A stretch of 64,000 bases of DNA, from NCBI RefSeq assembly GCF_037975245.1, contig NC_092578.1:13744321-13808320 (forward strand), given 5' to 3'. How positions within the stretch are numbered: position 1 is the first letter of the stretch; each line of letters begins with the position of its first letter. The DNA is from Apostichopus japonicus (lineage: Eukaryota; Echinodermata; Holothuroidea; Aspidochirotida; Stichopodidae). The position numbers were made by a program, and so were the translations under genes. Positions 24,001 through 31,789 of this stretch are shown piece by piece. The notes beneath the pieces are model-generated. The model worked only from the letters and a program-made list of their open reading frames with translations. It had not been told where the DNA came from and made no database searches.

Positions 24001-27000
24001 TTTAATAAGGAAGGTTACTTTACTTATAGACAGATAGTATCAACTTGGTTAATTCACCACAAATTTAGGGCTGATCTTCTTCTACAATAATCAAAAGACA
24101 TGATTACTTTTTAGCTTGTGATGAAAAATTACAATCCTACTGGCCAATTAAGATTTTCTATATAAAGTTATAAAGCACCATAAAATTTGGCACATTACTG
24201 CTCTGCAACCAATCGCAGGCAGTTCGCATTGATGTGGCAAAGAGACAGCATTGCAAGATAAGAAATGGAAGTAAATAAATGTCTAAATAAAATGATGCCA
24301 TTGGTTTCTTTAACAGTGTCTACCCCTGTGAACTGTGAGAATGAACTCTATGTACCAGTCTGCGATACAGACGGTATTCAGCACCCCAACTTGTGTAAAC
24401 TTCAGAAAAGACGCAAGGTGCTAGCCTATCGGGGGGAATGTATGGTAAGTACCGCATACCGTATAGTGTCTATAGTTAAAGGCAGACACATCCCTCTCAG
24501 CTTAACCCCCTCCTACCCCACCCCACTCCTCCCTCCCTCCCTCCTCTTCCTTGTTGTAATATGAAAGGGTTAACAAATGTAATACAAAGAGTTTTGTTCA
24601 TATTATGATCTGAACAAATTTTAGGATGTAGAATATATCCTATTATAGCCTGTCTCTCATCCAGCTTACATCATTCATCAGTCAGTCTAAAGATAAAATT
24701 TTACCTATTAAATATTCATCCTAAATTCAGAGGCTTGATTGTTCATGATGAGACTATTATAATGGGCTATATGTGCTAATAGCCTATCCTGTGATGTATT
24801 TTAGATCCTCCTGCAAGCAGGAACTCGCGAAGAAGCCATCATTGGCTCATCAAAGCCGCAAGCTGACCGAAGTCAGTCTCTTACATTCATATTTAACGTC
24901 CAGGATTATGACTTGTCAATTGTAAACAACTCTGTAACTGGACGACATACATTAATCTTGGAGTGACTCAAACTCGGGACCTTATGATTCGAAGGCACTG
25001 GCATTAACCACTGAGTTAACACTCCTATCCTGTGATATTTTATTATTTTAGATACAATGGGATTCCACTTTCATTAATCTCTCTTTCCCTTCTCCTGCAG
25101 GGGGAGTGTCATGGTGACGGTGTCCAGGTATGTGGTCACAACGGAGAGACTTATCCCAGCAAGTGTGTGGCATGGCAACATAAGACCACCGTAGATTACC
25201 TCGGCCCTTGCGAGGCTGTTGGTCCAATCTCAGGTGAGAGAGACACTGTGCAGAACAAAAAAGGGCTTTTTTCATCGATATACACAAAGTTGACAATTTA
25301 CATGAGCAAATACCTGCTTTTACACTTTTGGGAGCCTACAAACTTAACATTACTGCCAAAATAGGCTTAATGTCAGTACTACTATGCAGTGTTCAATTGG
25401 GACGAAGTTAAGTGTGGTCCTTCTGACATGAGTGTCTGCAACAAAATTTAAATATTTTGTGGGCGGCTTTGTGATTACTTGACTATAGTATTAATTGTAA
25501 ATATTTCAGTTATTGGTATTGCGTCATCGTCGTTATACAGTTCCCCTTCTTGACTGTCTTTTCGAGTTTGTACTCAATACTAACAATTCTAGGTATATTG
25601 CATATTTAAACAGCTTTTGTAAAATGAGCATAATTATGGAATAGCATTTAAGTACTTTATGCTCTGTTTACACAAGTACACAAACAGTGTAGTCTATCTT
25701 TCATATGCAGTACAATACTGTCATTTTCTAATCTCTACCTGTACTTTACGGTTTCTGTACAGTAGTGTTCCATTTGGTGTATCATAGTGTGTGTGTCGTA
25801 CAGTACATACCCTAAGTAAATTTATTGTACTGTAGGGTGCTGTATACTGTCCAGCATTTAACTGAGTATAGTACAGATAAGTATATTATAGTACATTACA
25901 GGAAGTATTATAGTACCATACAGTAGGCCTACTATGCAAATACTACACTTCACTCTATACATAACAGTCCTGTAGGTTGCTGTATACTGTCCAGCATTTA
26001 ACTATATATAGTTAAATGTAGCATAGTACATTACAGTATAGTATAGTATAGTGCAGTTAAGTATATTATAGTACATTACAGGAAGTATTATAGTACCATA
26101 CAGTAGGTCTACTATGCAAATACTACACTTCACTCTATACATAACAGTCCTGTAGGTTGCTGTATACTGTCCAGCATTTAACTATATATAGTTAAATGTA
26201 GCATAGTACATTACAGTATAGTATAGTATAGTGCAGTTAAGTATATTATAGTACATTACAGGAAGTATTATAGTACCATACAGTAGGTCTACTATGCAAA
26301 TACTGTACTTCACTCAATACATAACAGTTCTGTAGGGTGCTGTATACTGTCCAGCATTTAACTATATATAGTTAAATGTAGCATAGTACATTACAGTATA
26401 GTATAGTATAGTGCAGTTAAGTATATTATAGTACATTACAGGAAGTATAGTACCATACAGTAGGCCTACTATGCAAATACTGTACTTCACTCAATACATA
26501 ACAGTTCTGTAGGGTGCTGTATACTATCCTGAAGTTAGATGCATTATAGTCCCATAAGTTGGCCTACTATGCAATACTGTACATAACTATGCATAGCAGT
26601 TCTGTAGGATGTGTTATGGTGTCCAGTGGTTTACTGTACGGAGAAATGCCCCAATACATTAACTTTCTTTATGGCACTGTTGGTTAATATTATTTAGTGA
26701 GAACAAGAGAGATTTGGGTTGCATGACGTGTGTGGAATAGCAACATAAAAAATATTGTAGATGATCTTGAAAGAGTAAAGTATCATGCAGCAATTATTCA
26801 TTACTGTACTATAAAAGGATGCTGTACTATACTGTGTTCTTTATGTAGTGTTACTGTTTAGTACATATTAGTACAATAAGGGTAAGCATAGTATGCATGC
26901 AGTATTATTCATTACTGTACTATAAAAGGATGCTGTACTATACTGTGTTCTTTATGTAGTGTTACTGTTTAGTACATATTAGTACAATAAGGGTAAGCAT

Positions 27001-30000
27001 AGTATGCATGCAGTATTATTCATTACTGTACTATAAAAGGATGCTGTACTATACTGTGTTCTTTATGTAGTGTTACTGTTTAGTACATATTAGTACAATA
27101 AGGGTAAGCATAGTATGCATGCAGTATTATTCATTACTGAACTATAAAAGGATGCTGTACTATACTGTGTTCTTTATGTAGTGTTACTGTTTAGTACATA
27201 TTAGTACAATAAGGGTAAGCATAGTATGCATGCAGTATTATTCATTACTGTACTATAAAAGGATGCTGTACTATACTGTGTTCTTTATGTAGTGTTACTG
27301 TTTAGTACATATTAGTACAATAAGGGTAAGCATAGTATGCATGCAGTATTATTCATTACTGTACTATAAAAGGATGCTGTACTATACTGTGTTCTTTATG
27401 TAGTGTTACTGTTTAGTACATATTAGTACAATAAGGGTAAGCATAGTATGCATGCAGTATTATTCATTACTGTACTATAAAAGGATGCTGTACTATACTG
27501 TGTTCTTTATGTAGTGTTACTGTTTAGTACATATTAGTACAATAAGGGTAAGCATAGTATGCATGCAGCAATTATTCATTACTGTACTATAAAAGGATGC
27601 TGTACTATACTGTGTTCTTTATGTAGTGTTACTGTTTAGTACATATTAGTACAATAAGGGTAAGCATAGTATGCATGCAGCAATTATTCATTACTGTACT
27701 ATAAAAGGATGCTGTACTATACTGTGTTCTTTATGTAGTGTTACTGTTTAGTACATATTAGTACAATAAGGGTAAGCATAGTATGCATGCAGCAATTATT
27801 CATTACTGTACTATAAAAGGATGCTGTACTATACTGTGTTCTTTATGTAGTGTTACTGTTTAGTACATATTAGTACAATAAGGGTAAGCATAGTATGCAT
27901 GCAGTATTATTCATTACTGTACAGTAATGGTACTGTAGGGAGTTTTTTGTTGTTGTACTGAACAGAATAATTAACACAGTATAATACTGTTTTTTATGTA
28001 GTGTTACTGTTTAGTACATATTAGTACAATAAGGGTAAGCATAGTATGCATGCAGTATTATTCATTACTGTACAGTAATGGTACTGTAGGGAGTTTTTTG
28101 TTGTTGTACTGAACAGAATAATTAACACAGTATAATACTGTTCTTTATGTAGTGTTACTGTTTAGTACATATTAGTACAATAAGGGTAAGCATAGTATGC
28201 ATGCAGTATTATTCATTACTGTACAGTAATGGTACTGTAGGGAGTTTTTTGTTGTTGTACTGAACAGAATAATTAACACAGTATAATACTGTTTTTTATG
28301 TAGTGTTACTGTTTAGTACATTATAGTACAGTTAAGTTTAGTATGTACCATGCAATATTATTAATAATTACACTATACTGAGCTGGACTGTTTTGTAGAG
28401 TACTTATGATATCACTACCGGGAAAATCATGAATACAAGAATATGGACTTGAGAGAGACATTTTACATAGAAATGATTTTTACCTGTTACTTGTTGACTG
28501 TTATTTTGCTGTTTCTCTTTGCTATAAATAGATGTCGATACTGTTTCCCAGTGTGATACCATAGATTGTCCCGAGTTGCTCTCTACAAACTGTATGGGTA
28601 TCACTCCTCCAGGGAGTTGCTGTCCTGTCTGTGGTAAATATATTTCTTTTTATTTCCTTTTGCTTGTTGTTTTGTCATCCTTCTTTAGCAATTGTTGTGT
28701 CATTCTCCTTCCTCTGCATGTAAGGCAATTATGATACTTTTAGAATTCCAAATTTAGCTAGGGATTGAAAAAAAAAATGCCCAAAGAAGAATATGCCAAA
28801 ACTATTTATATGTCATATTTATTCGGTCAATGGTTTGATTACAATCTGTTAGGATTTAATGACGTGCTTTTAAATGCCGGGCACAGAGATCACCTATGCA
28901 TTTCAGATGTTCTGCAATACTAACTTCGCAACACGAGGTTAAGAGAGTATATGGCATACTTCTCGCCAATCACAATACTAGATTCGTTCACAATCAGAGG
29001 CTGTATAAACATTACCCTTATAAGAAAACAACCGTAAAGGCAACTTAATCTGGCAATCTGCATATTGCATAATCATAAGGTCAAAGGGCATGCAATCATA
29101 CGGTTGATTCGTGATACTACTGCAGTTATCTTGTTGCACCATGGTAACGGTTTCTATTTTTACAGTATAGAGGGAGAGAGCGCTTGTGATCTTAATGAGA
29201 CAAAAATATGAGCTATAACTAATTTCCTTTGTTAAGATAACATTTAACATATCCTTTACATTACTGTTTGTACAAGGTAATCTGTACTATGGGGAGACCC
29301 CTAAATGATTGCTTCCATTTCTGGTTGATGGCATTAGGAAGGTAACATCTGTGGGTGATGAAATCATTTCACAACGGATTTGGTTTAATTGTCATGTGTG
29401 TATGCTACTGATACATATGACATAACATGCACTATGTTAACACAACGGTCTCCACTCTAGTTATATGAACATAATGCAAACAGACAAGCCAAATGTCTTC
29501 AAGGTGTGTTTGTGTACAATCTTTGAATATCTCTGACTTATTTAAATCTAGCAATTTTTGTGTCACTATTAACATTGGTAGGTTAGAGTATTAGACTAGT
29601 TAGACTATTCATATTTATTGATGAATTTTAAAATTGTCATCAATAGTCTTCATTTCCACTGCTTAAGAAAGGGCAGTAGTATGTATGTGTCTAATATAAT
29701 CTTTCTGTTCTTCTGTTTCCATATTCAGCTGGTCTAATTAGAATCCTCTTTAGCAAGAAAGAGGCAGACACCGTTGCCTTGGCGATGGGATCAAAGGCTC
29801 TTCACCTGGAGGATGTGTTGGAACTCCTTAGAAGGCAGATTGTTGTGGTGAGGAAGAGATAAGATTTAGCCTTGCCCTCTCCCCCTTAACTGTACCCCAC
29901 CCCCTTAATTGTACCCCCCTGCAATTAACTGCTCTCCCAAGGCCCTTTCATGAGAATTTTCCAACAGCAAAGTAAAATGTTACAGGTTGGGAATGATGAC

Positions 30001-31789
30001 AGTAGCTAAACTTGTTCACAGCCAGAGTTCATCATGATGATAACCATAGTGACATCTCTATCTTTATTAGCATGGTGGCTGCAGAATTATAATTGTCAAA
30101 ATCAAAGAATTATTTGGATTAACCCCTTGTGGTTAAGTGAGGTACTTGAAGCAAGCTGATGGAAACATTTATCCAAGCAAACTTTAGTTGCTGGTGGCTT
30201 TAGTGTACAGCCATTTTTTAACTAGTATTGTTCAAAAGTAAGAATCAAGTTGATCAAACTCAGGAAAATCCAAGCTCATCTCTCCAATCAAGTCATTAAC
30301 TAGTAATGACCCATTCCATAATTAGTCAATCCTGACAGCTTTATTGCCAATAATGACCGTTTTTTTTCATACATTAGTGTTATTCACATATCATTAAGTG
30401 TCACTACATACATCAGTGTCATTCACAATGCACACTGACAGGGAAAAGACTATTTCCCTCAATTCTGTCAAAATTTCATGCTCAATGAAGATAATTACTG
30501 TCAGTGGTTTATTATTAACTGAGGTGCACTACACTTACACTATGGCATGAAATGATTGTCAGATATAAACTTAATTTCAGTTCTTTGTAGAAACAAGCGG
30601 CCGCTAACATTATATCTTCTTCTTCTCTCTCTTGCAGTCTGAGTGTGACCTTTATGGGTTTCTGTCAATAGAGGGCGATATTGTTGTTTTAGTTACACCT
30701 GTACCTGAGAATCCCTCTGTAGTTGAGGTAAGTAGTCATTTTACCTCCAGTTCAAATTTACTTTCTGATTTGAACACAGGGTGTAGGTTAATACAGGGTT
30801 TTTGATATACAAACTTAAAGTAACTAAAACATGATGGATATTACAAAAAAACAAAAAAAATTTGTTGATGATGATAATGATGCTGAAATCTAGTAACCTG
30901 TAGAAGAACACTGGAAGAAAAAGTAAAATAAATTAACTATTACATGGTATGATTTGAGAAAAAATTGTGGAAACTCCTGCAAATGCTAGCTGACCACTTA
31001 CTACTAAGTAGATTCTACCAGATATAGCAATATATGTTTGGTTATAATTTAAACATATATGTTTTGTCTGTCATGTGATATCACTTCTCTACTAATTGCA
31101 TTTAGTCTGGCATGCTTTCTTAATAGCAATGTGAATGAAAGTGAATGGTTGGTCTATTTGCAAACAGCAGCAGGACATGCTCCAATTATTTTACTAGAAA
31201 CCAATCTGTCATTTGCTAAATTTTTGTGAAAGGTCTAATATTTGGGGGGAAAATCAGTCCGATGATGAATATGTGATTTTTCGCTACATAGCAACGGAAA
31301 AATACAACTTGGACATTCTAGACTTGGGTGGGTATCCACTACTCTGTGCTAATGACGGTACATGGAATGAAGCTATAAACATAGCGTTACAACAGAATTT
31401 GTCATAGAAAACAATACCCTGTGCTCAGAATTTTCTGTTTTGGTTGGGCTATGACGTATATAGCAATAGTAAAAATCTGCCTAAATTCATCCTTTAAATT
31501 GCCCCCAAAGGTTTCTGCCACTAAATTTGAATATTTTCTGTTCGATTGTTCTATCTGCCGATAGATTGAAGTCTGCAACAGGGAAGCGGTGAAACTGGAG
31601 GCGCTTATAAACACCCGAAGTCCTCTCTTGGTCTCCTACTTACAGCTGACCCCCCTCCTGGCGGCATCCACTCGTAAGGTGGCCGTCACAGAGAACTCTG
31701 CCGCCCTCGCCCTGTGTAGACCCACGTATCTACAGTTAATCTTACTCTTTGTCTGTATATGTTTACAAAAATTATTAAAAGACAGGTGA
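1835..31789 (+). CDS. RECK: RECK orthologue, 3' 20 exons (5' end outside window)
   Basis: RECK is a GPI-anchored extracellular glycoprotein. In vertebrates it restrains MMP-2, MMP-9, MT1-MMP and ADAM10, and acts with GPR124 as a Wnt7 co-receptor. Exons: 1835-1882, 7151-7184, 8014-8211, 9433-9597, 10325-10434, 11343-11445, 12103-12163, 13696-13908, 16065-16201, 19724-19879, 21134-21322, 22213-22417, 22742-22837, 23784-23848, 24317-24444, 25101-25233, 28532-28633, 29729-29847, 30638-30727, 31565-31789. They sum to 2,577 nt, open throughout, with consistent phases. Domain order matches human RECK: rest of cysteine repeat CC2, CC3, CC4, CC5, frizzled-like cysteine-rich region, EGF-like segment, three Kazal-type modules, a VWC-like CCxxC segment and a hydrophobic C-terminus. 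The 858 residues match human residue ~120 to 971. The missing part is the signal peptide, CC1 and the start of CC2. Confidence 0.96.
2330..2425. repeat. (TA)n microsatellite
   Basis: Almost pure alternating TA for about 95 bp with a few interruptions (TTTATA). Likely length-variable. Confidence 0.9.
3935..4400. repeat. ~137-bp tandem repeat, about 3.3 copies
   Basis: TCATCTACC recurs at 4071, 4207 and 4344, and the unit begins at ~3935. Each unit carries CTACTCGTGAGTAAC-like words, TTGACATACATGGTATAACC and, in two copies, AACCCTAACCCTCC. Copies differ by scattered substitutions. Confidence 0.85.
7151..7184 (+). CDS. RECK: RECK exon B (end of CC2)
   Basis: 34-nt exon between TTTTGCAG and GTAAGA, phase 0 to 1. 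It encodes VDLFECLTRFQ, equivalent to human NALFSCISRNE. Its last base C joins AT of the next exon to give His. Confidence 0.85.
7856..7920. repeat. Short tandem repeat, 3 units
   Basis: Three copies of TATATAGGTTTGTATGCAG-like sequence, 22-29 bp each. Confidence 0.7.
8014..8211 (+). CDS. RECK: RECK exon C (CC3)
   Basis: 198 nt, flanked by CCAACAG and GTGAGT, phase 1 to 1. It holds the third cysteine repeat with the order CC, C-x3-C, C, C (QCCGQ, HCRKKCEKLF, VRCTP, DCLTNY). The NYT sequon aligns with the conserved human N200 glycosylation site. Confidence 0.95.
9433..9597 (+). CDS. RECK: RECK exon D (CC4)
   Basis: 165 nt between TTTCACAG and GTAAGAG. It encodes the fourth cysteine repeat (LHCCDMAA, CAAIC, DGCGN, MWKCFLLER). 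The Trp before the last Cys is kept. In mouse this repeat contributes to Wnt7/GPR124 signalling. An extra NST sequon is present. Confidence 0.95.
10325..10434 (+). CDS. RECK: RECK exon E (linker and start of CC5)
   Basis: 110 nt between TTTTTCACAG and GTAAGC, phase 1 to 0. An acidic linker (PETVPEDG) leads into LQCCSRAVSDKCRDIC, the start of the fifth cysteine repeat. The human NTST sequon in the equivalent place is absent. Confidence 0.94.
11343..11445 (+). CDS. RECK: RECK exon F (end of CC5)
   Basis: 103 nt between TTTGCAG and GTAAG, phase 0 to 1. It encodes LYSTSWSSKDSWYEFDDYC and then EVSLLICLAD, closely matching human SWQEFDRFC...EVSMLTCLAD. Confidence 0.96.
11981..12070. repeat. (TA)n microsatellite
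   Basis: About 90 bp of nearly perfect TA alternation, only ~30 bp upstream of a RECK splice acceptor. Confidence 0.9.
12103..12163 (+). CDS. RECK: RECK exon G (start of cysteine-rich region)
   Basis: 61 nt between CCATTCAG and GTAAGC, phase 1 to 2. It encodes VQEPCQPGCSGLDYCSNFND, matching human EPCQLGCRNLTYCTNFN. The human NLT sequon (N352) is replaced by GLD. Confidence 0.95.
12298..12455. repeat. Internal foldback of the 935-bp element
   Basis: AACCAAAATTTTCCGCGCG... on the left is mirrored by ...GCGCGAAAAATTTTGGTT on the right. CTCAATGTGCATATCAC and GATATGCACATTAAG pair inside. The arms are about 70 bp and imperfect. Confidence 0.8.
12555..13120. repeat. ~84-bp tandem repeat, seven units
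   Basis: Each unit contains CAGTAGSTGCCCGAAAAATT, then ATCAGCATATTGCCCGAATT and TTCAC-A(n)-TTGAAAAACAC. CAGTAG starts at 12568 and 12652 (period 84). The copies lie wholly inside the transposon. Confidence 0.88.
13696..13908 (+). CDS. RECK: RECK exon H (frizzled-like cysteine-rich region)
   Basis: 213 nt between TAAACAG and GTAAGG, phase 2 to 2. It encodes ELYRSCN, the strongly conserved MPFMDIPVLDI, and ESDRWKAVACTLQVKPCHSK, all easily aligned to human RECK. Confidence 0.97.
13909..16064 (+). other. RECK: RECK intron (2.2 kb)
   Basis: Non-coding. It contains a pyrimidine-rich block near 14368-14415, an (AG)n stretch at ~15370 and the G-run tract listed separately. No gene seen. Confidence 0.75.
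15649..15717 (+). repeat. G-run tract with TTAGGG words (G-quadruplex prone)
   Basis: At least eight runs of three or more G, including GAGGGGTTAGGGAAGGGAGG repeated almost exactly. The plus strand is the RECK sense strand. Confidence 0.8.
16065..16201 (+). CDS. RECK: RECK exon I (cysteine-rich region, end)
   Basis: 137 nt between TGTTTTAG and GTAAGA, phase 2 to 1. It encodes SDCVHILNQC, then TAEGLCNILSP and CVPLDEYL, matching human SDCVEILKKC, AESICELLSP and CIPLDTYL. Confidence 0.97.
17470..19573. repeat. ~2.1-kb interspersed repeat rich in AGGTCA words
   Basis: Starts GGTTCCTTGC (17470) and ends near GCAAGGAACC (19544-19553), so the ends are inverted. About four diverged internal copies begin TGCAATAACYCCCAKT (17698, 18358, 18650, 19209). 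The half-site AGGTCA/TGACCT occurs dozens of times. A (TG)n tract lies at 17511-17534. No coding frame. The similar start at 35041 suggests a family. Confidence 0.75.
19724..19879 (+). CDS. RECK: RECK exon J (EGF-like segment)
   Basis: 156 nt between TAGTTGTAG and GTAAGC, phase 1 to 1. It encodes LTYPCVAHSCANHSQ and CSIDREACSMGEVCKQHRC. This corresponds to human HPCNPNPCPANELC...CLPYFC, with more residues between cysteines. It is the least conserved exon, but the phase and cysteine order fit. Confidence 0.88.
20075..21040. repeat. Minisatellite, ~231-253-bp higher-order unit
   Basis: Dozens of ~23-bp words like CATGTGAGAATGGATGCATA. GAGAAAGAAC marks the higher-order unit at 20155, 20408, 20640 and 20871 (periods 253, 232, 231). 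Intronic in RECK. Confidence 0.9.
21134..21322 (+). CDS. RECK: RECK exon K
   Basis: 189 nt between GTCTGTAG and GTGAGT, phase 1 to 1. GCKLGDSSNFLVPVG and GCYQACQCGRRGEFEYC match human GCKLGEASDFIVRQG and GCYKICSCGQSGLLENC. Confidence 0.97.
22213..22417 (+). CDS. RECK: RECK exon L (Kazal module 1)
   Basis: 205 nt between TTCCCAG and GTAAGT, phase 1 to 2. A VWC-like DCNICTCYKGVEIC segment precedes the first Kazal-type module, LPCDCSDQYVPICAVNGKTY, which carries the Kazal signature C-x6-NG-TYPSAC. Confidence 0.97.
22655..22740. repeat. (TGAT)n / (TTTA)n microsatellite
   Basis: Alternating TGATTGATTGAT and TTTATTTATTTA directly upstream of a RECK splice acceptor, where it may serve as the pyrimidine-rich tract. 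Confidence 0.85.
22742..22837 (+). CDS. RECK: RECK exon M (end of Kazal 1)
   Basis: 96 nt between ATTTCAG and GTGCGT, phase 2 to 2. It encodes NCAEKL, FKYGDCSMGDPCSS and ACPSGTW. The donor TG|GTGCGT was chosen because it alone joins in frame to the next exon (TG+G = Trp, then CLPK). Confidence 0.9.
23142..23517. mobile_element. 376-bp hAT-like MITE (8-bp TSD)
   Basis: Inverted ends CAGTGGCGGAGC (23142) and GCTCCGCCACTG (to 23517). A perfect 8-bp TSD, CTGGAAGG, lies at 23134-23141 and 23518-23525. Ends of the CAGTGGCG type are typical of hAT-derived MITEs. It has no transposase. Inserted in the RECK intron between exons M and N. Confidence 0.9.
23784..23848 (+). CDS. RECK: RECK exon N
   Basis: 65 nt between ATTTTAG and GTAAGT, phase 2 to 1. 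It encodes CLPKRAVCLSVPLEKCQQYEC, which fits human CIPKPQVCLTTFDKFGCSQYEC with a small gap. Confidence 0.93.
24317..24444 (+). CDS. RECK: RECK exon O (Kazal module 2)
   Basis: 128 nt between TTTAACAG and GTAAGT, phase 1 to 0. It encodes NCENELYVPVCDTDGIQHPN and LCKLQKRRKVLAYRGEC. Human has DPVCDTDHMEHNNLC...LSYKGPC at this place. Confidence 0.96.
24796..25023 (-). mobile_element. tRNA-derived SINE with 13-bp TSD
   Basis: On the minus strand a tRNA-like head (25025-24960) starts GGAGTG and closes with CACTCC. It has an A-box-like TTAACTCAGTGGTTAATGC and a B-box-like GAGTTTGAGTC. The unit is bounded by the direct repeat CCTATCCTGTGAT at 24783-24795 and 25024-25036, as expected for target-primed insertion. 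The body (24796-24959) is unrelated to tRNA. Confidence 0.78.
25101..25233 (+). CDS. RECK: RECK exon P (Kazal module 3)
   Basis: 133 nt between TCCTGCAG and GTGAGAG, phase 0 to 1. The core VCGHNGETYPSKC is nearly identical to human VCGHNGETYSSVC. It is followed by VDYLGPCEAVGPIS. Confidence 0.97.
25849..26560. repeat. ~180-bp tandem repeat, about four copies
   Basis: The word ACAGTAGGYCTACTATGCAA recurs with a period of about 180 (near 25920, 26100, 26280, 26457). Units are rich in GTAC and TAGTAC words; copies 2 and 3 are nearly identical. Confidence 0.9.
26787..28370. repeat. 111/151-bp minisatellite, ~13 copies
   Basis: Ten near-identical units start at 26787, 26899, 27010, 27121, 27232, 27343, 27454, 27565, 27677 and 27789. 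They are followed by three longer units (27901, 28052, 28203; period 151) in which TACAGTAATGGTACTG replaces part of the short unit. Very low divergence implies recent expansion or homogenisation. Confidence 0.93.
28532..28633 (+). CDS. RECK: RECK exon Q (VWC-like segment)
   Basis: 102 nt between TAAATAG and GTAAAT, phase 1 to 1. QCDTIDCPELLSTNC then PPGSCCPVC matches human ECASVKCPSL...PPGACCPLC. Confidence 0.95.
28634..29728 (+). other. RECK: RECK intron (1.1 kb)
   Basis: Non-coding. The only notable item is GTTGCACCATGGTAAC (29133-29148), an RFX X-box-like site. Confidence 0.7.
29729..29847 (+). CDS. RECK: RECK exon R
   Basis: 119 nt between ATATTCAG and GTGAGG, phase 1 to 0. It encodes AGLIRILFSKKEADTVA and LEDVLELLRRQIVV, aligned to human AGMLRVLFDKEKLDTIA and VLEILQKIRMHV. 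Confidence 0.95.
30638..30727 (+). CDS. RECK: RECK exon S
   Basis: 90 nt between TCTTGCAG and GTAAGT, phase 0 to 0. SECDLYGFLSIEGDIVVLV matches human PQCDVFGYFSIESEIVILI. Confidence 0.96.
31565..31789 (+). CDS. RECK: RECK last exon (C-terminus)
   Basis: 225 nt after ACCGATAG-type acceptor CGATAG, phase 0, ending in TGA. EVCNREAVKLEALIN matches human EACNKEAEKIESLIN. The tail has a short hydrophobic segment (YLQLILLFVCICL) followed by a basic end QKLLKDR. Vertebrate RECK ends in a GPI-attachment signal. Here the hydrophobic part is short and followed by charges, which is unusual for a GPI signal. Confidence 0.92.
   Translation: MEVCNREAVKLEALINTRSPLLVSYLQLTPLLAASTRKVAVTENSAALALCRPTYLQLILLFVCICLQKLLKDR

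Noticed and set aside
24960-25025. Functional tRNA gene
   Set aside because: Seventh acceptor pair mismatched, irregular anticodon arm and flanking TSD; better explained as a SINE head.
25849-28370. CRISPR-like array
   Set aside because: Eukaryotic intron; repeat units are continuous with no unique spacers.
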